Shown: positions 15,851 through 15,851 of the stretch, piece after piece
Position numbering within the stretch: position 1 is the stretch's first letter
Layout: each line of letters starts with the position of its first letter
Assembly: GCA_021852225.1 (NCBI GenBank)
Contig: JAJZOA010000207.1
Location: 1 to 15,851, forward strand
DNA: 15,851 nt
Direction: 5' to 3'
From: Planctomycetota bacterium
GTDB lineage: Bacteria; Planctomycetota; Phycisphaerae; WQYP01
Made by a program: the position numbers and the translations under genes
Notes under the pieces: generated by a model
The model's database searches: none
Told to the model about the DNA's origin: nothing
What the model saw: the letters and a program-made list of their open reading frames with translations, nothing else

Positions 15851-15851
15851 T

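Noticed and set aside
1..15851. CRISPR arrays, insertion sequences, phage or toxin-antitoxin modules
   Set aside because: No regularly spaced repeats, transposase motifs or paired small toxin/antitoxin genes were seen.

Overview
The window looks like an ordinary chromosomal stretch of a Gram-negative bacterium, most likely a planctomycete and possibly of the class Phycisphaerae. This is inferred from a type II pseudopilin-like protein with a C-terminal DG-containing signature, a ThuA-domain protein coupled to a secreted PDZ protein, the loss of rpsR from the rpsF-ssb-rplI-dnaB cluster, and moderate GC. I see no rRNA, tRNA, CRISPR array, insertion sequence or phage module.

Layout. Positions 2-1971 (+) hold the 3' part of a ThuA-family gene, translationally coupled to a secreted PDZ-domain protein. 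Positions 2014-3212 (-) hold a membrane protein with a bacterial PH domain and a small protein with a 59-residue tail that is about 80% Asp/Glu. Position 3472 (+) starts coaD (coenzyme A synthesis). Positions 4048-6828 (-) hold rimO (methylthiolation of ribosomal protein S12), pgsA (phosphatidylglycerol synthesis) and a small zinc-ribbon protein. Positions 7069-9506 (+) hold an aldo/keto reductase followed by a divergent relative of class I mannose-6-phosphate isomerase that seems to have lost its metal-binding motif. Positions 9718-10983 (-) encode a pseudopilin-like secreted protein, followed by about 490 bp without a convincing gene.

Positions 11474-12643 (+) hold a two-gene redox operon: a MarR-type regulator, apparently leaderless and with an inverted repeat over its own promoter, and a WrbA-type NAD(P)H:quinone oxidoreductase. 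Positions 12790-15850 (-) hold the replication/translation cluster rpsF (partial), ssb, rplI and dnaB.

Most genes are housekeeping. The points most worth a second look are the hyperacidic small protein, the leaderless autoregulated marR-wrbA operon, the isomerase-like protein with a degenerate active site, the absence of rpsR, and several hairpins between convergent genes. I did not find a clear new multi-gene system. All family assignments come from reading motifs by eye, without database searches.
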